64,000 bases of DNA, taken from Inquilinus limosus DSM 16000. GTDB lineage: Bacteria > Pseudomonadota > Alphaproteobacteria > DSM-16000 > Inquilinaceae. The stretch covers positions 372,001 to 436,000 of the forward strand of contig NZ_AUHM01000001.1 in assembly GCF_000423185.1 (NCBI RefSeq). The letters run 5' to 3'. Made by a program: the position numbers and the translations under genes. Under the pieces are notes generated by a model that was not told where the DNA came from, ran no database searches, and worked only from the letters and a program-made list of their open reading frames with translations. Positions 17,186-26,006 of the stretch are shown in pieces (position 1 is the first letter of the stretch; each line of letters starts with the position of its first letter).

Positions 17186-18523
17186 TCAGAGCCCGAAGGG
17201 ATAGGTGTCGGGAACGCCCTGTGGCCGGGCCGAGCCCAGGGGAGTCACGACCCGGGTCTGCTCGAACCAGACATAGGCGTCGAACTGTTCGGCCAGCACC
17301 GCCTGGAAGTAGTGGCTCAGCAGCTCCGTGTCCGGCCGGTAGACGACGCCGATCGCGCGTTCCAGCAGGGCGTCGGACAGTGCGGCCGTCAGAGCCGGGC
17401 GGTCGAAGCCGCGCCAGTCGGTCAGCGACCGGGAGAGGCCGGAGCGGCGGAAGGCGTGCTCCCAGCTGTCCGGCCGGGCCGGACGGACGGTCTTGATCTC
17501 CATCGGCGAGTCCCAGTCGGACGCCGCCGCCACCGTGCCGCGATCGGTGCCGAAGCCGATCAGCACCGCCTCGTCGCCATGGGCGGTGCGGCAGAGCTCG
17601 CCGATGTTGAACTCGCCCTGCCAGCCCATCGCCGTGGCCGCGGCGTTGCCGATATGCGAGTTGTGCGCCCAGGCCACGGCCTTGGCGCCCTCCCCGCCCG
17701 CGGCGAGCAGCGCCTGCAGCGTCTCGAACATGTGGCGGTCGCGCAGATTCCAGGATTCGGTCGAGCCGCGATACATCAGCCGGTAGTACTGCTCGGCCGC
17801 GCGCACGATCCGCGCGTTCTGCGCCGCGTCGAAATGGGCCTCGCCGTCGAGCGCCGCGAGGCGCCGGTCGAGCAGCGCGCCGAGCTGGGCCACCGCCTCG
17901 TCCTCGCAAGGCTCCTGCCGGCCCGACAGCACCGCCCGGCCGTAGCGCGCCGGCTCGCCCTGCCAGGGCGTCAGGCAGGCGTAGCGCCGCCGGGCCTCGG
18001 CCGCGGCTTCCGGATCGACCCGGTCGAGATAGCGCAGGACGGCGTCGATCGACGCGCCCAGACTGTAGACGTCGAGGCCGCGGAAGGCGGCGCGGCGCTC
18101 GGGCGGCTGCCCCTCATTGTGGGCGCGCAGCCATTCGACGAAGGCCAGCACCTCGGCGTTGCGCCACATCCAGGTCGGGAAGCGGGCGAAGGCTTGCTCC
18201 CGCGACGGCTCCTCCTCCCGGTGCCGGACATAGCGGTCGATGCGGGCGGCATCCGGCCAGTCCGCCTCGACCGCGACGATGGTGAAGCCGTGCTCGGCGA
18301 TCAGCCTGCGCGTGATCGCGGCCCGGGCCTGGTAGAACTCGGATGTGCCGTGCGTCGCCTCGCCGAGCAGCACCACACGCGCGTCCGCGAAGCGGCTGAA
18401 CAGGGCGCCGAACGCCGCCGCGTCCTCCGGCGGCGGCAGCGGCTCGCCGTACAGGCTCAGCTCGCCGACGATATCGGCCTGGGCCTCCACCCGGGCCCGT
18501 TCGGACACTCTCGGATCGGCCAT
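17186..18523 (-). CDS. Erythromycin esterase family protein
   Basis: 445 aa. The Ere-type catalytic set is visible: LLGEATHGTSEF (Glu55, His58), IVAVEADWPDAARIDRYVR (Glu86) and VAWAHNSHIGN. True EreA/EreB hydrolyse macrolide lactones, but most relatives in soil bacteria have no shown drug activity. It is the first gene of the operon with the hydrolase and PRTase. Fusions of these same three domain types in mycobacteria point to a shared, non-resistance role. Confidence 0.9.
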   Translation of the reverse strand: MADPRVSERARVEAQADIVGELSLYGEPLPPPEDAAAFGALFSRFADARVVLLGEATHGTSEFYQARAAITRRLIAEHGFTIVAVEADWPDAARIDRYVRHREEEPSREQAFARFPTWMWRNAEVLAFVEWLRAHNEGQPPERRAAFRGLDVYSLGASIDAVLRYLDRVDPEAAAEARRRYACLTPWQGEPARYGRAVLSGRQEPCEDEAVAQLGALLDRRLAALDGEAHFDAAQNARIVRAAEQYYRLMYRGSTESWNLRDRHMFETLQALLAAGGEGAKAVAWAHNSHIGNAAATAMGWQGEFNIGELCRTAHGDEAVLIGFGTDRGTVAAASDWDSPMEIKTVRPARPDSWEHAFRRSGLSRSLTDWRGFDRPALTAALSDALLERAIGVVYRPDTELLSHYFQAVLAEQFDAYVWFEQTRVVTPLGSARPQGVPDTYPFGL

Positions 18524-18550
18524 CGCTGTCTCCGTTCGTCCGCCGGCCCG

Positions 18551-18715
18551 CTACAGGGGCCAGAACCGGACCAGCAGGATGATGAGAGCGAGGGCGACCA
18601 GGCCGCCGAGGAAGATCAGGCGCCGGGTCAGGCTGCGCAGGATGATCTCGCCCTGGCGTGCCTTCTCCGCCGGATAGGGCGGCGGCTCCCGCCTGCGGAT
18701 GTCCGGCTCCGGCAT
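18551..18715 (-). CDS. Small single-pass membrane protein
   Basis: 54 aa. A charged N-terminus with RQGEIILRSLTRRLIFLGG leads into one membrane helix (LVALALIILLVRFWPL) ending at the C-terminus. The ATG at 18715 has GAGG five bases upstream; a longer TTG form is less likely. Similar short QGEIILR...proteins occur widely in alphaproteobacteria without known function. Confidence 0.65.
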   Translation of the reverse strand: MPEPDIRRREPPPYPAEKARQGEIILRSLTRRLIFLGGLVALALIILLVRFWPL

Positions 18716-18790
18716 GCGCTCCTCGCTCGCTCTCCTGGGCAACAGGAGGCGGCGGAGGAAGTTCCGACGGCCGAGACCCGGGGAGACGGC

Positions 18791-19129
18791 CTAGTGGCGG
18801 GAGCCTTCGGACGGCGAGCCGGCGGCCAGGAACTGGGAGCGGGCGGCGGCGATGCGCCGAGCCCGCTCCGCCTCCAGCTTCTCGCGCCGGCGCCGGTACT
18901 GCTGGCGCAGCCTGTGAGACTGGGCGATGGCCCGGAGCACCTCGTCGGAGAGCTGCGTGAAGCGGTCGAAGGTCTCCATCAGCTTGTCGGGCTCCTTCGA
19001 CAGGGCCTTGGCCTCCGCCAAACACCTCTCCGCCAGCTCGTCCAGCGCCTGCATGCGTCGTTCGAGCCGGACCAGCTCCGGATCGGAGGCTATGGTCGGG
19101 GCTGCGGCGGGCGGCTTGGCTCGGGTCAT
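18791..19129 (-). CDS. Hypothetical charged coiled-coil protein
   Basis: 112 aa, almost entirely helical and rich in Arg/Glu/Ala, with a long RQQYRRRREKLEAERARRI stretch that predicts a coiled coil. No signal peptide and no recognised domain. ATG at 19129; the upstream TTG adds two residues. It lies between a small membrane protein and an EamA exporter, with no clear operon link. Confidence 0.6.
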   Translation of the reverse strand: MTRAKPPAAAPTIASDPELVRLERRMQALDELAERCLAEAKALSKEPDKLMETFDRFTQLSDEVLRAIAQSHRLRQQYRRRREKLEAERARRIAAARSQFLAAGSPSEGSRH

Positions 19130-19178
19130 GAACAAACCATGAACGAATCTCGTCCCAACGTCAAGCCTGCGCGTGCGG

Positions 19179-20084
19179 CTAGCCGACCGCCGCCGGCCGC
19201 CGGGCCGGCCACAGCCGCCAGCCGAGCGTCACCGCCAGGCTGGCCAGCGCGATCAGCCCCATGCCGGCCGCCTGCTCCGGCCCCAGGCGGTGGCCGTAGA
19301 CCAGCCAGTCGCTGAGGATGGCGGAGGCCGGGTAGACGAAGGCGAGCACGGCGATCACCGGCGTCGGCAGCTTCGGATAGGCGGCGTACATCAGCACATA
19401 GACCAGGCCGGTGTGGACGGCGCCGAGCCCGACCAGCCAGCCCCAGGGGCCGGGCGTCGCCGGCATCTCGGAGACGCCGACGAAGGGCGCCAGCAGCAGG
19501 ATGCCGGTGGCGGCGTGGATCATCGCGGTCAGGTGCGGCCGCACCCCGCGCAGCGCCTTGGTCGACAGCACCGTGCCGGTGTAGAGCAGCGAAGCGAGCA
19601 CGGCGAGGCCAGCGCCGAGCAGCCGCCCCGGCTCCGCCCCCTCGCCGCCGATGCCGGTGGCCAGCGCCAGCCCGGCGAAGGCGATGCCGATCCAGCCCAG
19701 CTTCTGGCCGCTCAGCCGCTCGCCGAACAGCACGGCGCCCGCCAGCACCACCCAGAAGGGCTGGACGTGGTAGACGATGGTGGCGAAGGCGATCGAGGTG
19801 TGGCGGATCGCGGCGAAGAACGCGACCCAGTTCAGTACGATGCAGACGCCGCCGAACAGGATCAGGCCCCATTGCCGCGACGACAGCCGCAGGTCGCCCA
19901 GCCAGCCGCGGGCGGCGCAGAAGGCCGCCAGGGCGAGCGCGCCGAAGACGCAGCGGAAGAACACCGCGTTGATCGGCCCCTGCCCCGATTCCTCCATGAA
20001 GACGCCGACGGTGCCGACCACCGCCATGCCCAAAGCGAGCTGCAGGATCCCCGTCCGCCGCTCCGTCGCCGCCTCGATGCCCAT
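19179..20084 (-). CDS. EamA/DMT-family transporter (LysR-EamA module 1)
   Basis: 301 aa with ten predicted helices and two EamA repeats (VGTVGVFMEESGQGPINAVF ... and LLGAGLAVLASLLYTGTVLS). The likely role is metabolite or amino-acid export across the inner membrane. ATG at 20084 has GGAGG five bases upstream and is preferred over an earlier in-frame start. It is divergent from the LysR gene at 20187. Confidence 0.9.
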   Translation of the reverse strand: MGIEAATERRTGILQLALGMAVVGTVGVFMEESGQGPINAVFFRCVFGALALAAFCAARGWLGDLRLSSRQWGLILFGGVCIVLNWVAFFAAIRHTSIAFATIVYHVQPFWVVLAGAVLFGERLSGQKLGWIGIAFAGLALATGIGGEGAEPGRLLGAGLAVLASLLYTGTVLSTKALRGVRPHLTAMIHAATGILLLAPFVGVSEMPATPGPWGWLVGLGAVHTGLVYVLMYAAYPKLPTPVIAVLAFVYPASAILSDWLVYGHRLGPEQAAGMGLIALASLAVTLGWRLWPARRPAAVG

Positions 20085-20136
20085 CGTCGCCTCCAGCCTT
20101 TGCGCACGCAAAGGCTGGACCTGCAGAGGCCTTCAC

Positions 20137-20154
20137 TCAAACGAATAGATTTGA
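20137..20154. promoter_or_regulatory. Candidate LysR operator between divergent genes
   Basis: TCAAA-N8-TTTGA inverted repeat, nested in a longer imperfect CTTCA...TGAAG repeat. It lies in the 102-bp gap between the divergent EamA and LysR genes. Function is inferred from position and symmetry. Confidence 0.4.
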
Positions 20155-20186
20155 AGCCGACCATCACATGGATTTATGATCCAGCC

Positions 20187-21056
20187 ATGGACAGACGGCT
20201 CGATCTCGACGTGCTGCGCACCCTGGTGGCGATCGCCGAGGGCGGCAGCTTCAGCCTGGCCGCGTCGCGGGTCGGGCGCACCCAGTCGGCGGTCAGCATG
20301 CAGGTGCGGCGGCTGGAGGAGGCTGTCGGCAAGCGGCTGTTCGACCGCAGCAGCCGTCAAGTGCGCTTGACTCCGGCCGGCGAGAGCCTGCTCGGCCACG
20401 CCCGACGCATGCTGCGGCTGGAGGAAGAGGCCTGGGCCGCGCTGGTCGAGCCCGACCTGCGCGGCCGGGTCCAGTTCGGCATTCCCGACGACTACGCCTA
20501 TTCGCTGCTGCCGCCGGTGCTGTCGCGCTTCGCCGCCAGCCATCCCCAGGTCGAGGTCGAGTTGATCTGCGAGCAGACCACCTTCCTGGACGGGCGCCTC
20601 GCGAACGGCGAGATCGACCTCGCCGTCATCACCCGAGGGCCGGGCCGCGACGGCGAGCTGCTGCGGCGCGAGCCGCTGGTCTGGTTCGGGTCACCGGACC
20701 ACGATCCGCATCTGGAGGACCCGCTGCCGGTGGCGCTCTACGAGCCCGGCTGCGTCGCCCGCGGCGTGACGCTGGAGGCGCTGGCGGCCACGCAGCGGCG
20801 CTTTCGCATCGCCTATTCCAGCCCCAGCCTGGTCGGCCTGATGGCTGTGGTCCGCGCCGGGCTGGCCGTGGCGGTGGTGGTGGAGTGCAGCCTGCCGGCC
20901 GGGATGCGGGTGCTGGGCCAGCGCGACGGGCTGCCGCCCCTGCCGGCGCTGGAGATCGGGCTGGCCTGGGGCGCCCGGCCGCGGACACCCGCGGTGACGC
21001 GGCTGGCGGAGCAGATCCACACGGCAATTGGCCGGCCCGAGGCCATCGCAGCGTGA
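20187..21056 (+). CDS. LysR-family transcriptional regulator (module 1)
   Basis: 289 aa. The N-terminus MDRRLDLDVLRTLVAIAEGG and the helix-turn-helix RVGRTQSAVSMQVRRLE closely resemble the regulators at 33856 and 42390, which also face EamA genes. The effector domain has FGIPDDYAYSLLPPVLSRF. It probably controls the divergent exporter. The open frame upstream of 20187 is antisense to the EamA gene. Confidence 0.92.
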   Translation: MDRRLDLDVLRTLVAIAEGGSFSLAASRVGRTQSAVSMQVRRLEEAVGKRLFDRSSRQVRLTPAGESLLGHARRMLRLEEEAWAALVEPDLRGRVQFGIPDDYAYSLLPPVLSRFAASHPQVEVELICEQTTFLDGRLANGEIDLAVITRGPGRDGELLRREPLVWFGSPDHDPHLEDPLPVALYEPGCVARGVTLEALAATQRRFRIAYSSPSLVGLMAVVRAGLAVAVVVECSLPAGMRVLGQRDGLPPLPALEIGLAWGARPRTPAVTRLAEQIHTAIGRPEAIAA

Positions 21057-21064
21057 ATGCCGGG

Positions 21065-21310
21065 TCAGGGCACCGCCCAGGCCTTGCCGTCCGCCGCCTG
21101 GCAGCCATGGGGCGGCAGGCCGCTGCCGAAACGAGTCTTGAGCTGGGCGCAGCCCCAGTCGCGCAGCGTCGCCGGCATGTGGCTGTTCAGCGCGATCCCG
21201 ATCTCGTCATAGGGACTCTCGGTGTTGGTGACGTAGCGGTACCAGGTGAAGCCAGACACGACGGCGGCGCCGATCACGACGCCGATCAGCACGCTGAAAA
21301 GCTTGCCCAT
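21065..21310 (-). CDS. Small membrane-anchored hypothetical protein
   Basis: 81 aa. One N-terminal membrane helix (LFSVLIGVVIGAAVVSGFTW) is followed by a small extracytoplasmic part with two Cys (WGCAQLKTRFGSGLPPHGCQ) that could form a disulphide. Not a recognised family. ATG at 21310 was chosen because the hydrophobic segment begins immediately after it. Confidence 0.65.
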   Translation of the reverse strand: MGKLFSVLIGVVIGAAVVSGFTWYRYVTNTESPYDEIGIALNSHMPATLRDWGCAQLKTRFGSGLPPHGCQAADGKAWAVP

Positions 21311-21455
21311 TCTCGATTTCCTGTTGCGAAGCGAAGCGATTCGGGAGTCTCTCTGATGGGACGCGAGTCCCGTGGCGGCCGCAAGGCACGATTGTCGCGG
21401 CCGCGGGTTGATGCTGCAATCCGCGCGGGCTCGCCCCGCTGATCGAGGGGATCGG

Positions 21456-22076
21456 ATGCGTCGTTTCACCGGACTGATCGTGGTCGTCGTCCTGGTCATG
21501 CTGGTCGCCCTGTGGGGCGGCAGCGCCTACAATCGCTTCCTGGCCGGCGACGAGACCGTCAAGGCCGCCTGGTCCGAGGTGCTGAACCAGTACCAGCGCC
21601 GGGCCGACCTGGTGCCGAACCTGGTCGAATCCGTCAAGGGCTACGCCGGCCAGGAAAGGGACGTGCTGACGCAGGTGACGGAGGCGCGGGCCAAGGTGGG
21701 CAGCATCCAGGTGACGCCGGAGACGCTGAACGACCCGGCGGCGCTGCAGAAGTTCCAGGCGGCGCAGGGCGAACTGTCCTCCGCCCTGTCGCGCCTGCTG
21801 GTGGTCACCGAGAACTATCCGCAGCTGAAGTCCGACGCCCTGTTCCGGGACCTGATGACCCAGTTGGAAGGCACGGAGAACCGGATCACCACGGCGCGCA
21901 ACCGCTCGATCCAGGCGGTGCAGGAGTACAACGTCAGCGTCCGCCGCTTCCCGGGCAACCTGATCGCCGGCGTCCTCGGCTTCTCCGCCAAGCCGAATTT
22001 CAGCGTCGAGAACGAGGCGGCGATCTCGACCGCGCCCAAGGTCGATTTCGGGACCTCGCCGGCCCCGAAGCCTTGA
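21456..22076 (+). CDS. LemA family protein
   Basis: 206 aa. An N-terminal membrane anchor (LIVVVVLVMLVALWGG) precedes the LemA helical domain with YNRFLAGDETVKAAWSEVL, YQRRADLVPNLVESVKGYA and YNVSVRRFPGNLIA. Function is unsettled; it usually travels with TPM-domain proteins, as here. Start at MRRFTGLI follows GAGGGG. First gene of a three-gene operon. Confidence 0.93.
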   Translation: MRRFTGLIVVVVLVMLVALWGGSAYNRFLAGDETVKAAWSEVLNQYQRRADLVPNLVESVKGYAGQERDVLTQVTEARAKVGSIQVTPETLNDPAALQKFQAAQGELSSALSRLLVVTENYPQLKSDALFRDLMTQLEGTENRITTARNRSIQAVQEYNVSVRRFPGNLIAGVLGFSAKPNFSVENEAAISTAPKVDFGTSPAPKP

Positions 22077-22093
22077 GGCTCACAGCCCTGAGC

Positions 22094-23008
22094 ATGGCCG
22101 CGATGCTGCGCCGGCTGGCCCTGGCGGGCTGGCTGCTGGTCCTCGCCGTGGTCCCGGCGCCGGCGCAGCAGCCAGTGGCGGTGCCGCAGCTGAGCGAACG
22201 CGTCACCGACCTGACCCGCACCCTGTCCGCCGCCGAACGGCAGGCGCTGGAGACGAAGCTGGCGGAGGTCGAGCGGCGCAAGGGCGCGCAGATCGCGATC
22301 CTGATCGTGCCGACCACCGGCGCCGACACGGTCGAGCAGTATGCCCGGCGTGTCTTCGACCAGTGGCGGCTGGGCCGCAAGGGCGTCGACGACGGGGTGC
22401 TGCTGCTGGTCGCCAAGGACGACCGCACCATGCGGATCGAGCCGGGCTACGGCCTGGAAGGCGCGATCCCGGACATCACCGCCGGCCGCATCATCCGCGA
22501 GCAGATCGCGCCGGCGTTCCGCCAGGGGGACTATGCGGGCGGCCTGGGCACCGCGGTCGACAGCCTGATCCGGCTGATCGACGGCGAGCCGCTGCCGCCG
22601 CCCCCGCCGGAGAGCCGGAGCGAGGCCCCGCAGGACATCTTCCAGATCGTCATCCTGGCGATCATCGCCGGCGTCGTGATCCGCGGCTTTCTCCGCGCCG
22701 CCGGGCTGCCGATGCCGCTGCCCGTCGGCGGCAGCGCCCTTGTCGCCGGCGGCCTGGGCTGGGCGCTGTCCGGCCTGATCTTCTTCGGCGCGTTCTGCGC
22801 CATCGGCGCGGTGATCCTGGGCGGGATCGGCGGCAGCTTCGGCGGGCCGGGCGGCACCTACAGCTCGCGCCGCGGATCCGGCGGGTTCGGTGGAGGATTC
22901 GGCGGCGGCTCGCATGGAGGCGGCTTCGGCGGTGGCGGCTCGGGCGGAGGCGGCTTCAGCGGCGGCGGCGGATCGAGCGGAGGCGGCGGTGCATCCGGGA
23001 GTTGGTAG
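22094..23008 (+). CDS. TPM domain membrane protein (YgcG-like)
   Basis: 304 aa. Signal peptide (LALAGWLLVLAVVPAPAQ), then a TPM domain (VTDLTRTLSAAERQALE ... YGLEGAIPDITAGRIIREQI ... FRQGDYAGGL), two hydrophobic segments (about 185-245) and a very Gly-rich tail (GGGFGGGSHGGGFGG). The domain lies in the periplasm with the tail probably cytoplasmic. An in-frame TTG at 22073 overlapping the LemA stop is an alternative start. It acts with LemA, possibly in membrane-protein quality control. Confidence 0.9.
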   Translation: MAAMLRRLALAGWLLVLAVVPAPAQQPVAVPQLSERVTDLTRTLSAAERQALETKLAEVERRKGAQIAILIVPTTGADTVEQYARRVFDQWRLGRKGVDDGVLLLVAKDDRTMRIEPGYGLEGAIPDITAGRIIREQIAPAFRQGDYAGGLGTAVDSLIRLIDGEPLPPPPPESRSEAPQDIFQIVILAIIAGVVIRGFLRAAGLPMPLPVGGSALVAGGLGWALSGLIFFGAFCAIGAVILGGIGGSFGGPGGTYSSRRGSGGFGGGFGGGSHGGGFGGGGSGGGGFSGGGGSSGGGGASGSW

Positions 23009-23012
23009 AGCC

Positions 23013-23501
23013 TTGAGGCGGCTGCGGCCGATCGCCGAATGGCACGGCCAGCGGCTGCTGCGCCGGCATTTCGGGCCGGCGGTGATGGCCCGGCTGCACG
23101 AGGCGATCCGCAGCAGCGAGCGCGGGCACCTGGGCGAGATCGTGGTCGCGGTCGAGGCCGCCGCCCCGCCGCACATCCGCGACAGCCGCGAGCGGGCGCT
23201 GGAGGTGTTCGGCCGCCTCAGGGTCTGGGACACGGCGCAGGCGACCGGCGTGCTGCTGTACCTGCTGCTGGCCGACCACAGGATCGAGATCGTCGCCGAC
23301 CGCGGCGTCACCGCCCGGATCGACGACGCGGTCTGGCCGCGGATCTGCGCCGTGCTGCGCGAGCGGTTCCAGGCCGGGCGGTACGAGGAGGGCGTGCTGG
23401 AGGCGCTGGCCGCGATCGAGGCCGAGCTGCTGCGGGCCTGGCCGGCGCCGACCGGCGAAACCAATGCCGAGGAGCTGCCGGACGGGCCCGTCATCCTGTG
23501 A
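23013..23501 (+). CDS. TPM domain protein, second copy in operon
   Basis: About 162 aa, soluble, no signal peptide. It carries a shorter TPM fold (IRSSERGHLGEIVVAVEAA ... VLLYLLLADHRIEIVADRG ... FQAGRYEEGVLEAL). There is no ATG near the start; TTG at 23013 or GTG at 22989 (overlapping the previous gene) are the candidates. The order LemA, secreted TPM, soluble TPM is a recurrent proteobacterial operon. Confidence 0.82.
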   Translation: MRRLRPIAEWHGQRLLRRHFGPAVMARLHEAIRSSERGHLGEIVVAVEAAAPPHIRDSRERALEVFGRLRVWDTAQATGVLLYLLLADHRIEIVADRGVTARIDDAVWPRICAVLRERFQAGRYEEGVLEALAAIEAELLRAWPAPTGETNAEELPDGPVIL

Positions 23502-23587
23502 AGCGTTACAGGATTTCGCGACGGCGCTTGTGAAAGCCGCATCGCCTATGATACCCCCGGCGCTATTGACTCCGGGAGCAGCGACGC

Positions 23588-24052
23588 GTGACGGCGATCC
23601 AGTCGGACCGGCCGACGGTCCTCATCCTCAACGGCCCCAATCTCAACATGCTGGGCGTGCGCCAGCCCGAGATCTATGGCCGCGACACGCTCGCCGACAT
23701 CGAGCAGGCCTGCGCCGACGAGGCCGAGCAGCTCGAGCTCGAGATCGACTTCCGGCAATCCAACCATGAGGGAGAGCTGGTCACCTGGATCCAGGAGGCC
23801 CGCACCGCCCATGACGGCATCATCGTCAATGCCGGCGCCTACAGCCACACCTCGGTCGCCATCCTCGACGCGCTGAACGCCGCGGAACTTCCGGTGATCG
23901 AGGTCCATCTTTCCAATATCTTCCGCCGCGACGCGTTCCGGCACCATTCCTATGTCTCGCTGGCGGCGACCGGGGTGGTGTGCGGGTTGGGCGTGCACGG
24001 CTACCTTCTGGCCCTGCAGGCGATGGCGCGGCTCCTCGAAACCGACCGGTGA
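23588..24052 (+). CDS. aroQ: 3-dehydroquinate dehydratase, type II
   Basis: 154 aa, the usual type II length. [19 protein letters not shown] carries the catalytic Tyr30, [15 protein letters not shown] follows, [16 protein letters not shown] binds substrate and [19 protein letters not shown] holds the catalytic His. It removes water from 3-dehydroquinate in the shikimate pathway. GTG start with GGGAG upstream. It is the first gene before accB-accC, a conserved order. Confidence 0.95.
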   Translation: MTAIQSDRPTVLILNGPNLNMLGVRQPEIYGRDTLADIEQACADEAEQLELEIDFRQSNHEGELVTWIQEARTAHDGIIVNAGAYSHTSVAILDALNAAELPVIEVHLSNIFRRDAFRHHSYVSLAATGVVCGLGVHGYLLALQAMARLLETDR

Positions 24053-24059
24053 AGACCAG

Positions 24060-24509
24060 ATGAGCACCTTCAACCTCGATCCCGAATTCGTGCGTGGCCT
24101 GGCCAAGCTTCTCGACGAGACGGGCCTGACCGAGATCGAGTTCTCGGAAGGCGACCGCCGCATCCGGCTGAACCGCCAGCCGGCGCCGGTGACGGCCTAT
24201 GCGCCCGCCCCCGCGGCGGCCCCGGTCGTCGCCGCGGCGCCGGCCGCCGCCCCTGCTGTCCCGGCCGGCCCACCGAAGAACGCCGTGACCTCGCCGATGG
24301 TCGGCACCGTCTACCTGGCGCCCGAGCCCGGCGCCGCGCCCTTCGTCAAGGTCGGCGACAAGGTGGCCGAGGGCGCCACGCTCTTGATCGTCGAGGCGAT
24401 GAAGGTGATGAACCCGATCCGCAGCCCGCGCGCCGGCACCGTCAGCGCCGTGCTGGTCGAGGACTCCCAGCCGGTCGAGTTCGGCGAACCGCTGGTCGTG
24501 ATCGACTGA
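24060..24509 (+). CDS. accB: Biotin carboxyl carrier protein of acetyl-CoA carboxylase
   Basis: 149 aa. A short N-terminal helix region, an Ala/Pro linker (about 41-72) and a biotinyl domain with the EAMKVMN motif (biotin on Lys115) are in the standard order. It carries carboxybiotin between AccC and the transcarboxylase for malonyl-CoA synthesis. It starts 7 nt after aroQ and overlaps accC by one base. Confidence 0.96.
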   Translation: MSTFNLDPEFVRGLAKLLDETGLTEIEFSEGDRRIRLNRQPAPVTAYAPAPAAAPVVAAAPAAAPAVPAGPPKNAVTSPMVGTVYLAPEPGAAPFVKVGDKVAEGATLLIVEAMKVMNPIRSPRAGTVSAVLVEDSQPVEFGEPLVVID

Positions 24510-25846
24510 TGTTCGAGAAGGTCCTCATCGCCAATCGCGGCGAGATCGCGCTGCGCATCCATCGCGCCTGCCGCGAGATGGGCATCCGCACCGTGGTCGT
24601 GCATTCGACCGCCGACAGCGACGCCATGGCCGTTCGCCTGGCCGACGAGGCGGTCTGCATCGGCCCGCCGGCGGCGCGCGACAGCTATCTCAACATCCCG
24701 GCCCTGCTCTCCGCCGCCACCATCACCGGCTGCGACGCGATCCATCCGGGCATCGGCTTCCTGGCCGAGAACGCCCGCTTCGCCGAGATGGTGGAGGAGC
24801 ACGGCTTCGTCTTCATCGGCCCGACTGCGCAGCACATCCGGGTGATGGGCGACAAGATCGCCGCCAAGGACGCGGTCAAGGCCGCCGGCCTGCCGGTCGT
24901 CCCCGGCTCCGACGGCGCCGTCGATACGGTCGACGAGGCGATGGCCCTGGCCAAGGACATGGGCTTCCCGGTGCTGATCAAGGCCACTGCCGGCGGCGGC
25001 GGCAAGGGCATGAAGGTGGCCCGCAGCGAGTCCGAGCTGGCCGAGGCCTACAGCATGGCCCGCAACGAGGCCCGCGCCGCCTTCGGCAACGACAGCGTCT
25101 ATGTCGAAAAGTATCTCGACCACCCGCGCCACATCGAGATCCAGCTGCTGGCCGACACCCATGGCAACGTGGTGCATTTCGGCGAGCGCGACTGCTCGAT
25201 CCAGCGCCGCCACCAGAAGGTGATCGAGGAGGCGCCCTCGCCCGCGCTCAACGCCGAGGAGCGCGCCTTCATCGGCGGCCTGGCGGCGGAGACCGCGCGC
25301 AAGCTGGGCTATCGCGGCGTCGGCACGATGGAGTTCCTGTACCAGGACGGGCAGTTCTACTTCATCGAGATGAACACCCGGCTGCAGGTCGAGCACCCGA
25401 TCACCGAGGAGATCTCGGGCATCGACCTGGTGCGCGAGCAGATCCGCGTCGCCACCGGCGCGCCGCTCGGCTACGGCCAGCAGGACATCGAGTTCCACGG
25501 CCACGCCATCGAGTGCCGGATCAACGCCGAGGACCCGGAGACCTTCACCCCCTCCCCCGGGCGGATCGACGGCTATCACGCGCCGGGCGGGCTGGGCGTG
25601 CGGGTCGACAGCGCCATCTATGACGGCTACCGCATCCCGCCGCACTACGACAGCCTGGTGGCCAAGCTGATCGTGCGCGGCACCACCCGCAACGAGTGCC
25701 TGATGCGGCTGCGCCGGGCGCTGGAGGAATACGTCATCGACGGGGTGAAGACGACCCTGCCGCTGCACGCCCGGCTGATCGCCGAGCCGGACTTCATCAA
25801 CGGCGACTACGACATCCGCTGGCTCGAGCGGCTGATGGCGAAGTGA
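24509..25846 (+). CDS. accC: Acetyl-CoA carboxylase biotin carboxylase subunit
   Basis: 445 aa, the normal length. NRGEIALRIHRACREMGI at the N-terminus, the ATP-grasp glycine loop ATAGGGGKGMKVA, ERDCSIQRRHQKVIEEAPSP, and FIEMNTRLQVEHPITEEISG are all intact. It carboxylates the AccB biotin with ATP and bicarbonate. TGATG overlap with accB gives tight coupling. Confidence 0.96.
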   Translation: MFEKVLIANRGEIALRIHRACREMGIRTVVVHSTADSDAMAVRLADEAVCIGPPAARDSYLNIPALLSAATITGCDAIHPGIGFLAENARFAEMVEEHGFVFIGPTAQHIRVMGDKIAAKDAVKAAGLPVVPGSDGAVDTVDEAMALAKDMGFPVLIKATAGGGGKGMKVARSESELAEAYSMARNEARAAFGNDSVYVEKYLDHPRHIEIQLLADTHGNVVHFGERDCSIQRRHQKVIEEAPSPALNAEERAFIGGLAAETARKLGYRGVGTMEFLYQDGQFYFIEMNTRLQVEHPITEEISGIDLVREQIRVATGAPLGYGQQDIEFHGHAIECRINAEDPETFTPSPGRIDGYHAPGGLGVRVDSAIYDGYRIPPHYDSLVAKLIVRGTTRNECLMRLRRALEEYVIDGVKTTLPLHARLIAEPDFINGDYDIRWLERLMAK

Positions 25847-25922
25847 CGGCCACCGGCCTGAATTCAGCCCAATTCTGAGAATAGACATTGGACGAGCGTC
25901 CCGGGCGCTTAGGCCCGGGACC

Positions 25923-25946
25923 GGCGATCGAGGGGAAGCGATCGCC
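25923..25946. terminator. Stem-loop after accC
   Basis: GGCGATCG and CGATCGCC form a perfect 8-bp stem around an 8-base loop, 77 bp after the accC stop. There is no T-run, so it may be a weak or Rho-assisted end of the aroQ-accB-accC transcript, or simply a palindrome in the leader of the next gene. Confidence 0.4.
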
Positions 25947-26006
25947 GTCGCACGCCCGAGGCCGGGCTGCGGGTCCGGTGCCGCCCCGTTTTGCGAGGAG
26001 ATGCTG

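Noticed and set aside
17186-18523. A macrolide-resistance gene.
   Set aside because: Catalytic residues fit the Ere superfamily, but operon context with PRTase and hydrolase argues for another role.
21512-22070. Long Arg/Pro/Gly-rich ORFs in other frames of real genes throughout the window (for example in the LemA gene).
   Set aside because: They are shadows produced by the high GC content; the other frame carries a recognisable conserved protein.
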